The notes under the pieces: model-generated
What the model was told of the DNA's origin: nothing
Database searches by the model: none
The model's input: the letters and a program-made list of their open reading frames with translations, nothing else
NCBI GenBank assembly: GCA_037147235.1
Contig: JBAWVO010000389.1
Span: 1-5,283 of the forward strand
Source: JANXQG01 sp037147235
GTDB taxonomy: Bacteria > Planctomycetota > Planctomycetia > Pirellulales > Thermoguttaceae
DNA: 5,283 nucleotides
Reading direction: 5' to 3'
Shown: positions 1-5,283 of the stretch, piece by piece
Numbering within the stretch: position 1 is the first letter of the stretch
Layout of the letters: each line of letters starts with the position of its first letter
Program-made: the position numbers and the translations under genes

Positions 1-624
1 TGCAAGTTGCCGGCAGATGGGTTTGTATTCTGCTCGTTCAACAATAACTACAAGGACACACCCGCGATGTTCGAGGTTTGGATGCGGTTGCTGAAGGCCG
101 TTCCTGGAAGCGTGCTGTGGTTCCTGGCAGGGAACCCATTTGTTTCTGCCAACCTGCAAAAGGAGGCGGAGGCCTGTGGGGTGGCGGCCCAACGGTTGGT
201 CGCTGCATCGCGTTTGCCACTGCCCGAACACCTGGCTCGACATCGTTTGGCCGACCTGTTTCTGGATAGTTTCCCCTATAACGCTCATACAACGACCAGC
301 GATGCCCTGTGGGCAGGCCTTCCCGTATTGACCCTGGCGGGCCGAACCTTTGCATCGCGAGTTGCTGGAAGTCTGCTGCGTACGATTGGCTTGCCGGAGC
401 TGATCACGACATCCCTGGAAGACTATGAAGCGATGGCGTTGCGATTAGCAAGGAACCCTGGGCTGCTTGCTGATTTGCGGACGAGACTCGAATCCAACCG
501 CAAGACGTGCGGATTGTTCGATGGCGGACAATTCGCCCGAAACATTGAAAAGGCGTACGTCGCCATGTGGGAGATTTACATGGCTGGCGAGAAGCCACGG
601 GCATTTACCGTGAGCCCAACGTGA
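1..624 (+). CDS. C-terminal part of a SPINDLY/OGT-like (GT41) glycosyltransferase, 5' truncated by the window edge
   Basis: The frame is open from base 1 to a TGA at 622-624, giving 207 residues that match the C-terminal half of the O-GlcNAc-transferase catalytic domain (GT41, GT-B fold). Family enzymes transfer a sugar from a UDP donor to Ser/Thr of proteins and usually carry TPR repeats upstream. Landmarks, counted from the first codon, are FCSFNNNYK with Lys18 at the place of the catalytic/UDP-contacting Lys842 of human OGT, PGSVLWFL, then LPEHLARHRLAD with His77 and Arg80 matching the UDP contacts His901/Arg904. YNAHTTTSDALWAG follows, with His96, Thr97, Thr98 and Asp101 matching His920-Asp925. 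The end (SRVAGSLLRTIGLPELI, then AYVAMWEIY) is the usual domain end, so the 3' terminus looks intact. A TTG at 7-9 could be read as a start but lies inside the conserved domain, so the real start is upstream. The donor and acceptor cannot be told from the sequence. Confidence 0.93.
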   Translation, partial: CKLPADGFVFCSFNNNYKDTPAMFEVWMRLLKAVPGSVLWFLAGNPFVSANLQKEAEACGVAAQRLVAASRLPLPEHLARHRLADLFLDSFPYNAHTTTSDALWAGLPVLTLAGRTFASRVAGSLLRTIGLPELITTSLEDYEAMALRLARNPGLLADLRTRLESNRKTCGLFDGGQFARNIEKAYVAMWEIYMAGEKPRAFTVSPT

Positions 625-1034
625 AATTAGCTGGAGCGACGGGGCAAAGTCGCGTCGGCGAGCCTCCCCTCATTATGGGTCAAAGCCCCAAATATTTTCA
701 CAGAATTACAAACCAACCAATGAAGGGGTGTTTATGCAATCGCTGGCATGGTCTGATTTGATTATTCAAGCAGAAAACATATGTGTTAATTGTTTTGCTG
801 GCGCATAAGAGCACTCAGCCGCTGCCGCATTCTCGGATTTTTTTCAATTGGGGTACTTGCTTGTAGCAGGAAGGTACGTTAGGCTGTCCACAGATTTTGT
901 TCCGCGAGCAAATTCTTCTGCAAGAAGCTGGAAAGGAACGGTGCGGTCGTGGTTCTCCAAGCCCTCTTTACCGTGGTACTCTGCCGACGTCGTCGGTTAC
1001 GGGCTCCCGCATGGCGGGGGCAGACCGGCTTCGA
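625..1034. other. Intergenic stretch without a supported gene
   Basis: About 410 bases separate the glycosyltransferase stop from the repeated leader of the WD40 gene. Roughly 680-860 is visibly AT-richer than the flanking genes. I see no RNA gene. A weak hairpin (GCGAC 636-640 with GTCGC 649-653) follows the stop but has no T run, and a run of seven Ts at about 838-844 has no good stem before it. A short stem (CCGAC 984-988, GTCGG 992-996) is also too small to call. Short open frames here lack a ribosome binding site and resemble no family I know. A promoter for the WD40 gene may lie here, but I found no convincing -35/-10 pair. Confidence 0.6.
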
Positions 1035-1139
1035 CGAAATAAATTTCACCCCGCGCGGGACAACCGCGCCAACTACCAATGTAAGGAGACCACATGTCGC
1101 CCACCCCCAATCGTTCAAGGCTATTGCCAGGATTCGTTC
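1035..1139 (+). repeat. Leader repeat, copy A: 5' UTR, RBS and first 15 codons of the WD40 gene
   Basis: This stretch recurs at 2429-2544. From ATAAATTTCACCCCGC onward, 1039-1139 aligns with 2445-2544 with one single-base indel and five substitutions, about 94 percent identity by eye. The 15 bases CGAAATAAATTTCAC at 1035-1049 also occur exactly at 2429-2443. In order the copy holds an AT-rich box, a GC-rich hairpin, the motif CCAATGTAAGGAG, the ATG at 1094 and codons for MSPTPNRSRLLPGFV. Identity stops abruptly at the first base of codon 16, where the hydrophobic core of the WD40 protein's signal peptide begins. Confidence 0.93.
1053..1069 (+). promoter_or_regulatory. GC-rich hairpin in the leader of the WD40 gene
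   Basis: GCGCGG (1053-1058) and CCGCGC (1064-1069) form a perfect six-pair GC stem around the loop GACAA, ending 24 bases before the ATG. An alternative self-complementary string, CCCGCGCGGG, covers 1050-1059. No T run follows and a gene starts just downstream, so it is not an ordinary terminator. A role in translation control, mRNA stability or protein binding is inference. Copy B has a one-base deletion in this stem. Confidence 0.4.
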
Positions 1140-2419
1140 TGGCCACAGTTGTCATTTGCCTCACCTTATTTACCCCGGCGCGCGCCGGGGCGCAAGTTGG
1201 ATTGCTGCCCCCCAGTTACCCTGAAGACATGGGGCTTGCGAATTCGCTCGCATTCTCACCCGACGGGAAGCTGCTGGCGTGCGGGTGCTGCGGTCCCTAT
1301 AACGATATCAAGGACTATGACATCCTGCAGATATGGGACGTGGCAACCGGGCGCGAAACAGCGCGGCTGAAAACCTACGGATTCGCGGCCTTTTCGCCCG
1401 ACGGCAAGACGTTGGCGGGCCGCGGCGACAAGGGACGGTTACAGCTATGGGAAGCGCAGTCGCACAGGATTCGCTTGGACGACGAGGCTGGCCCGTACTT
1501 CAATGTGTTGGCATTTTCACCAGATAGCCGTCTGTTGCTAACTGGGAATGACTCACCTCAGTTCACGCTCAGGGATGCGGGTTATGGTACAGTGCTCTAC
1601 GAGGAGAAGCTGCCTGTGACCGTTCTCTCGAGGGGGACAGTCACGATCCAGTGTCCGATCTTTATTTACGACGCAAGGTTCGCTCCTGACGGCAAGGAAA
1701 TTGCTCTTGCGGTCACGACGCTTGGGGCGGTCAGTAAGCCATCGCAGATCTACCTCGGACAGATCATTCGCGACCGCACGGGCGGCACGCGCAGCGGAAA
1801 AATCGGCCTCAAGTGGCGGCTGAAGATCGCCGTTCCTGCGCCGAGGGGCGTTTGCAGCCTCAGCTACGCGCCTGACGGTCAGCGGCTCGCTGCGGCAAGC
1901 AACGATGCCAGCGTTCGGGTCTTCAACGCCCGCGATGGGCGACAGCTTCGCGAGTTTTGCCCGCCCTGGGACACTCGCTGTTGGGAGTCGCCCATGTACC
2001 ACGTCGCATTCTCGCCCGATGGAAAGACGCTTGCCGGCGCGGGGCCCTTCTCTTCGCCGGGCATCCGCCTGTGGGACGCCGCAACCGGCAAGGAACTGCA
2101 CCGGCTCAGGCTGAAGGGCGACGCCCCTGACCGGCCCGAGATTTTCCAGTCCGCGGAGATTTTCCAGTCCATCGCCTTCTCGCCGGACGGCAAACTCCTC
2201 GCATCCGCGGGCGCCCAACGCGACGTGATTCTCTGGGACGTGGCAACCGGCCAACGCACGAAGGTCATCGACCGCACCATCGCCATTCGCGACCGTCCCC
2301 CCCGTCCCGCGCTCCCGCGGGCACCAGCCCCGGTGCCCGCCGGCGTTGCTCCTCCGCAGACGCTGATCAATAGAGAGTTGGGCACACCTGAGCCACCTGA
2401 CCCGTCGCGAGAAAAATAA
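1094..2419 (+). CDS. Exported WD40-repeat beta-propeller protein
   Basis: This 441-residue protein starts at the ATG at 1094, preceded by AAGGAG (1083-1088) with five bases to the start. Residues 1-33 form a Sec-type signal peptide: an N-region with two Arg, a hydrophobic stretch at about 13-27 (GFVLATVVICLTLF), and a likely cut after ARA (31) or AGA (33). Seven WD40-like motifs follow near residues 50-90, 97-120, 137-168, 193-222, 255-286, 303-338 and 359-391. Most pair FSPDGK.LA with a later WD-type strand such as IWDVATG, RLWDAATG or LWDVATG. Motifs 3 and 4 are the most diverged. Seven motifs fit one complete seven-bladed propeller. The last 45 residues are rich in Pro, Ala and Arg and look disordered. 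Such propellers normally serve as protein-binding scaffolds, and no catalytic domain is visible. A 15-base direct repeat in motif 7 duplicates EIFQS. The partner is unknown. Confidence 0.9.
   Translation: MSPTPNRSRLLPGFVLATVVICLTLFTPARAGAQVGLLPPSYPEDMGLANSLAFSPDGKLLACGCCGPYNDIKDYDILQIWDVATGRETARLKTYGFAAFSPDGKTLAGRGDKGRLQLWEAQSHRIRLDDEAGPYFNVLAFSPDSRLLLTGNDSPQFTLRDAGYGTVLYEEKLPVTVLSRGTVTIQCPIFIYDARFAPDGKEIALAVTTLGAVSKPSQIYLGQIIRDRTGGTRSGKIGLKWRLKIAVPAPRGVCSLSYAPDGQRLAAASNDASVRVFNARDGRQLREFCPPWDTRCWESPMYHVAFSPDGKTLAGAGPFSSPGIRLWDAATGKELHRLRLKGDAPDRPEIFQSAEIFQSIAFSPDGKLLASAGAQRDVILWDVATGQRTKVIDRTIAIRDRPPRPALPRAPAPVPAGVAPPQTLINRELGTPEPPDPSREK
2138..2170 (+). repeat. In-frame tandem duplication with 18-base period inside the WD40 gene
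   Basis: The 15-base string GAGATTTTCCAGTCC occurs at 2138-2152 and again at 2156-2170, separated by GCG. It encodes EIFQS-A-EIFQS just before the FSPDG strand of the last WD40 motif, so the loop there is lengthened by six residues without breaking the frame. The exact identity suggests a recent slippage event. Confidence 0.9.
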
Positions 2420-2456
2420 ATTTGGCCGCGAAATAAATTTCACTATAAATTTCACC
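2414..2456 (+). repeat. Clustered AT-rich boxes between the WD40 and protease-like genes
   Basis: AAATAAATTT occurs at 2414-2423 and 2431-2440, and a related TATAAATTT at 2444-2452. Bases 2433-2444 and 2445-2456 (ATAAATTTCACT then ATAAATTTCACC) form a 12-base tandem duplication. The WD40 stop codon TAA (2417-2419) lies inside the first box. Leader copy A has only one such box (1037-1046). Confidence 0.85.
2422..2449 (+). promoter_or_regulatory. Possible sigma-70-type promoter for the protease-like gene
   Basis: TTGGCC (2422-2427) and TATAAA (2444-2449) are separated by 16 bases, matching the TTGACA/TATAAT consensus at 4 and 5 of 6 positions. A transcript starting near 2456 would have a leader of about 40 bases. 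The TATAAA exists only because of the 12-base duplication in this copy. AT-rich strings give such matches easily, so this is tentative; readthrough from the WD40 gene is the alternative. Confidence 0.25.
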
Positions 2457-2544
2457 CCGCCGGGACAACCGCGCCAACTTCCAATGCAAGGAGACCACAT
2501 GTCGCCCACCCCCAATCGCCCAAGGCTATTGCCAGGATTTGTTC
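2429..2544 (+). repeat. Leader repeat, copy B: 5' UTR, RBS and first 15 codons of the protease-like gene
   Basis: This is the second copy of the leader at 1035-1139. Relative to copy A it has an extra 12-base AT-rich unit, one base fewer in the GC-rich hairpin, CAATGCAAGG in place of CAATGTAAGG, and CGCCCAAGG in place of CGTTCAAGG. The coding part gives MSPTPNRPRLLPGFV, differing from the WD40 protein only at residue 8 (Pro for Ser). Identity ends at 2544, the first base of codon 16, after which the two proteins are unrelated. Confidence 0.93.
2459..2474 (+). promoter_or_regulatory. Bulged counterpart of the leader hairpin
   Basis: GCCGG (2459-2463) can pair with CCG-GC within 2469-2474 around the same GACAA loop, but only by bulging out C2472, because one G present in copy A is missing. 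The stem is therefore weaker than in copy A. Its function is unknown. Confidence 0.3.
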
Positions 2545-5283
2545 GCCGCATCTTTGATTCCAGGCGTAAGCGATACAATCGGCTGCATAGCGCCAGCCGC
2601 AAGAATGTGGGATTCGAGTCGCTGGAATCCAGATCCCTCCTAAGCATTGCCCCTCTGTTTGGGGTAACGGCTGCTCCAGCACAATATTTTATTGAGGGTA
2701 AGATCCTCTACGATACCACAAATCCCAAACCGGTTCGCGATGCCGAGGTAAGGGTTTCCGCAGTGAATGGTCTGGCGGCAGCGCCCACTTTTACTAAGGA
2801 CGATGGCAGCTACTTCGTTGTGCTCCCCCAACCGCCCAGCGCCTACAACGGCCAGTTCCTGGCCGTCACGACCCAGACCCAGCCGTCCGGGACCGGCGCC
2901 GGACAAGTCCTCCGCGCCGTGGAAGTGAAGGTGGACGGCTCATGGGGCATCCTAAACGGGAAGCTGGGGAAAATTGATGTCCGGCTTCCCGACTTCGGCG
3001 GCGATCCCGGTTACGACGTGACCGATATCGTCATTGGCGGCAGCGAACCCACCGACGCGAATCAAAAGGCCTTCTGGACCTTCGACGCCGCGGTGTCTGC
3101 CTCGCGTCTGCAGGCAACGCTTCCGGGCGTCAATCCGGGGAAAGTTGTTCTAACGATCACGACGGCGGCGCTGCAAGGCAGCGCCGTAACCTGGCCGGGC
3201 ACGGCCAACATTTGGATAAGCCCCGACCAGGCGCAATACTGGGACACGGTGTGCCACGAGTACGGGCATTCGGTCGCGTACGCAGCGGGATTCTACGCTC
3301 CGAACCCGCCTATGGCCTTTGTCCATGATTTAAGGGCCAACACGCGCACGATCAACCTCACAAACCCGACGTTGGGGAACATCCTTTCCAGCGACACGCA
3401 GCGGCTACAGTTGGCTTTCCAGGAGGGCTGGGCCGACTTCTACAGTATTCTCGTTCAGAACGTGGAGTATGTTCCGACAACCGTGCCCTACGCCGGTCCG
3501 AAGTCGCTCGTCTTTGGCGACAATGCGAACTTCCCGGGCTACAACGCGAAGACGATCAAGGCGAACACCTTGGGTTACGGCGAAGACAATGAAATTTCGG
3601 TGATGCGGATCCTCTCGGACCTTGCCGATGGCAAAGGGGCGGTGCAGAACCTCCCTTGGATCGCTCTGAACTTTTCCATTACGGACAACATGTGTTTGGG
3701 TTTTATGGGATTGTACAATCTGATCAGGTCCAAGCAGGGCAACTTGGGGCCGGTCACGACGCTGAGCGGCCTCTACAACAAGCTTCTGGCAACGGACGCC
3801 AAGGAGACCTTGGCCATTAACGACCTGTTCGTGATGAATGGCGTCTCGCCCCCCCTTGTCACGCCAGTGACGGGGAACGCGCCCCAGGACGGCGTGGCCG
3901 TTTGGCACACAATGGATCCTCTGACGTTCCAATTCAACATCCCGCAAGGATCGCCAGCGATGGGAACGGGCGCCGGACAGCGCAACTTGCTGAATATGTT
4001 CCGGGTGGTGGTGTTGGACTCGAACGGGACAATAGTCGTGGACTCGGGCGTGCCAGGCGTGCCGCCGGTAAACGGTGCCCCGAGAATGTACCCTGTCAAT
4101 CAAGGAAATTTCACGTACGTCGGTCAATCGCAGACAACGGTCTCTTGGCTTCCGACGCCTGCACAGCTCGCCAAGCTCTCGAGCGGTGCGGCAGGAACAA
4201 CGTACTTTTGCTATGTCAATGGCAGTTGGACTTTCGTTGGAGGGTCCACAGGCGACTATCAGAGTTTGCCGTGCCGCTTATGCGTGGCCCCGGCCCTCGC
4301 CGGTAACGGGAACCCCGATTGGCCGTCCGAGCCGCCGGTTTTAGCGCAGGCGGTCGAAGGCACGCCGGAAACCGGCGTCATCGCCAGCTTCACCGACGCG
4401 GGATGGGCCGGGACGCCCAACGACTATTCGGCATCGATTGCCTGGGGAAACGGCTCGGTGACAACGGTCACGGGCACGCAATCAGCCTACGGGCAAATTG
4501 TCTACCACGATCCGAACGACCCGACCGCCGGCTTCGACGTTATCGGCAGTCAGACCTATGCGGACGACGGCTTGTTCGCTGTGCGGACGACGATCAAAGA
4601 AGACGGCACTTCGATTGGCATAATCGACTCTCGCGTTACGGTCGACGACGCCGCCCTATCGGTTAGCGTCCTCTCGAACCTCCAGTTCATCGAGAGAGTG
4701 AATGAAGACAAACTGGTGGCTACGTTCAGCGACGCGGGGCGAGGCGTGGTGGCGACCGACTTCGCGGCCATGATTGACTGGGATGACGGCACAACAACCG
4801 CCGGCAAGATTACCTACGATGAGATCACCGATCTGTTCTACGTCCGGTCCGACTACATGCACGCTTACGATGATTTTGATAATCATTCGATAATCGTCAC
4901 GGTTTACGACAGAGGCGGGGCTTCGGATCAGAAGACCAAGATCGTTACAGTGGCTTCGTGTTCAGGTATATCACCCACTACTAGTACCACCGTTCTCACG
5001 CCTATGTACTTTGGGCTTAGTATCGGCGTCAATGAGGACAACTCGCAAGTATTGGCGACCTTTACCGACAAGTACACCGGCGAGGATACCGGCAGCACAT
5101 CAACCGATGATTTCCTGGCAGTAATTACCTGGGAGTCGCCGAATGACGTCCCGCATCGCTCTGCGGGCACGATCACCTATACGGCCAACCCGACACCGCA
5201 TTTTATCGTTACGAGTGAGTACACTTATGACACTGTCGGGCAAGAATACCCCACCATTGATCTGTACAAGAATAACGGCAACC
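2499..5283 (+). CDS. LEPR-XLL surface/secreted protein with zinc-metallopeptidase-like domain and Ig/PKD-like repeats, 3' truncated by the window edge
   Basis: The frame is open from ATG 2499 to the window end (928 codons plus one base), with AAGGAG at 2488-2493, five bases before the ATG. An in-frame ATG at 2484 lacks such a site. Residues 16-36 are very basic, followed by FESLESRSLLS (39-49), a LEPR-XLL variant, and a weakly hydrophobic stretch ending APA (59-61). Residues 64-165 look like a carboxypeptidase-regulatory-like beta-sandwich (FIEGKIL, DAEVRVSA, TKDDGSYFVVLP). A peptidase-like domain follows: HEYGH with zinc-ligand-type His253, His257 and general-base Glu254, QEGWADFYS with likely third ligand Glu309, then NEISVMRILSDLAD (364-377), a helix often seen in such enzymes. 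Residues about 460-600 form a linker or beta domain with a CRLC pair (592-595). Three Ig/PKD-like repeats start near 615. The inferred role is an exported zinc protease or adhesin-like surface protein. The substrate is unknown and the catalytic family is uncertain. Confidence 0.88.
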   Translation, partial: MSPTPNRPRLLPGFVRRIFDSRRKRYNRLHSASRKNVGFESLESRSLLSIAPLFGVTAAPAQYFIEGKILYDTTNPKPVRDAEVRVSAVNGLAAAPTFTKDDGSYFVVLPQPPSAYNGQFLAVTTQTQPSGTGAGQVLRAVEVKVDGSWGILNGKLGKIDVRLPDFGGDPGYDVTDIVIGGSEPTDANQKAFWTFDAAVSASRLQATLPGVNPGKVVLTITTAALQGSAVTWPGTANIWISPDQAQYWDTVCHEYGHSVAYAAGFYAPNPPMAFVHDLRANTRTINLTNPTLGNILSSDTQRLQLAFQEGWADFYSILVQNVEYVPTTVPYAGPKSLVFGDNANFPGYNAKTIKANTLGYGEDNEISVMRILSDLADGKGAVQNLPWIALNFSITDNMCLGFMGLYNLIRSKQGNLGPVTTLSGLYNKLLATDAKETLAINDLFVMNGVSPPLVTPVTGNAPQDGVAVWHTMDPLTFQFNIPQGSPAMGTGAGQRNLLNMFRVVVLDSNGTIVVDSGVPGVPPVNGAPRMYPVNQGNFTYVGQSQTTVSWLPTPAQLAKLSSGAAGTTYFCYVNGSWTFVGGSTGDYQSLPCRLCVAPALAGNGNPDWPSEPPVLAQAVEGTPETGVIASFTDAGWAGTPNDYSASIAWGNGSVTTVTGTQSAYGQIVYHDPNDPTAGFDVIGSQTYADDGLFAVRTTIKEDGTSIGIIDSRVTVDDAALSVSVLSNLQFIERVNEDKLVATFSDAGRGVVATDFAAMIDWDDGTTTAGKITYDEITDLFYVRSDYMHAYDDFDNHSIIVTVYDRGGASDQKTKIVTVASCSGISPTTSTTVLTPMYFGLSIGVNEDNSQVLATFTDKYTGEDTGSTSTDDFLAVITWESPNDVPHRSAGTITYTANPTPHFIVTSEYTYDTVGQEYPTIDLYKNNGN
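4341..5283 (+). repeat. Three diverged Ig/PKD-like domain repeats in the protease-like protein
   Basis: Three units of about 105-115 residues follow one another. Each opens with an E-rich strand and A.F.D (ASFTDAG at 629, ATFSDAG at 741, ATFTDKY at 853, spaced exactly 112), then a strand ending in I.W (Trp649, Trp761, Trp878), and a late strand with Tyr before an acidic turn (QTYADDG, MHAYDDF, EYTYDTV). Planctomycete surface proteins often carry long arrays of this type with a W-G-D-G turn. Here the turn is WGNG, WDDG and WESP, so the third is degenerate. The array probably continues beyond the window. At DNA level the units are too diverged for a recent duplication. Confidence 0.8.

Noticed and set aside
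666..728. Inverted repeat CCCCTCATT / AATGAAGGGG
   Set aside because: The arms pair only with a bulge and are 44 bases apart, with no T run or other terminator or operator sign. It is likely chance.
720..761. Thirteen-codon ORF starting at ATG 720
   Set aside because: There is no Shine-Dalgarno sequence, and nothing supports expression beyond the presence of ATG and TGA.
838..844. Run of seven Ts as a possible terminator for the glycosyltransferase gene
   Set aside because: It lies more than 200 bases after the stop codon and has no stable stem immediately upstream.
897..1370. Plus-strand open frame of 157 codons overlapping the WD40 start
   Set aside because: There is no ribosome binding site, it runs out of frame through the signal peptide and the first WD40 motif, and its composition is unlike a normal protein.
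1334..2250. Exact 17-base match TGGGACGTGGCAACCGG at 1334-1350 and 2234-2250
   Set aside because: Both encode the conserved WDVATG strand of WD40 motifs 1 and 7. Protein conservation with shared codon bias, or old blade duplication, explains it.
1553..2647. Long open frame on the minus strand (364 codons)
   Set aside because: It lies antisense to the WD40 gene and the leader repeat. Its translation is Arg-rich and low in recognisable motifs, as expected from the codon bias of a GC-rich gene on the other strand, whereas the plus frame has clear WD40 motifs and a ribosome binding site.
3405..4127. Minus-strand open frame of 240 codons
   Set aside because: It is fully antisense to the metallopeptidase-like domain, whose frame carries HEYGH and EGWAD. 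The antisense product resembles no family I recognise.

Overview
The window looks like chromosomal DNA from a GC-rich member of the Planctomycetota. The main evidence is at the N-terminus of the last gene: an Arg/Lys-rich leader followed by the peptide FESLESRSLLS, a variant of the LEPR-XLL sorting motif typical of large secreted or surface proteins in this phylum. An exported WD40 protein and a bacterial O-GlcNAc-transferase-type (SPINDLY/OGT, GT41) enzyme fit the same picture.

All three supported genes are on the plus strand. (1) 1-624 is the 3' end of a GT41 glycosyltransferase whose start lies outside the window. (2) 625-1034 is about 410 bases in which I find no convincing gene, promoter or terminator; part of it is AT-richer than the flanking genes. 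(3) 1094-2419 encodes a 441-residue exported protein with a Sec signal peptide, seven WD40-like motifs and a Pro/Ala-rich tail. (4) From 2499 an open frame runs to the end of the window without a stop (928 codons plus one base). It encodes a large LEPR-XLL protein with a carboxypeptidase-regulatory-like domain, a zinc-metallopeptidase-like domain (HEYGH plus a distal EGWAD glutamate) and at least three Ig/PKD-like repeats.

The most unusual structure is a direct repeat of about 100 bases. One copy ends inside gene 3 (1035-1139) and the other inside gene 4 (2429-2544). Each copy carries an AT-rich box, a GC-rich hairpin, the Shine-Dalgarno sequence, the ATG and the first 15 codons, so two unrelated exported proteins share the same 5' leader and N-terminal peptide. 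The copies differ at a few informative places: a 1-base deletion in the hairpin, a 12-base tandem duplication in the AT-rich box, and ATG-TAA versus ATG-CAA just upstream of the start.

Genes 3 and 4 are 79 bases apart and may be co-transcribed or share a control element. Both products are predicted to be exported. A physical or functional partnership between them is only an inference. I saw no CRISPR array, tRNA, rRNA or insertion sequence.
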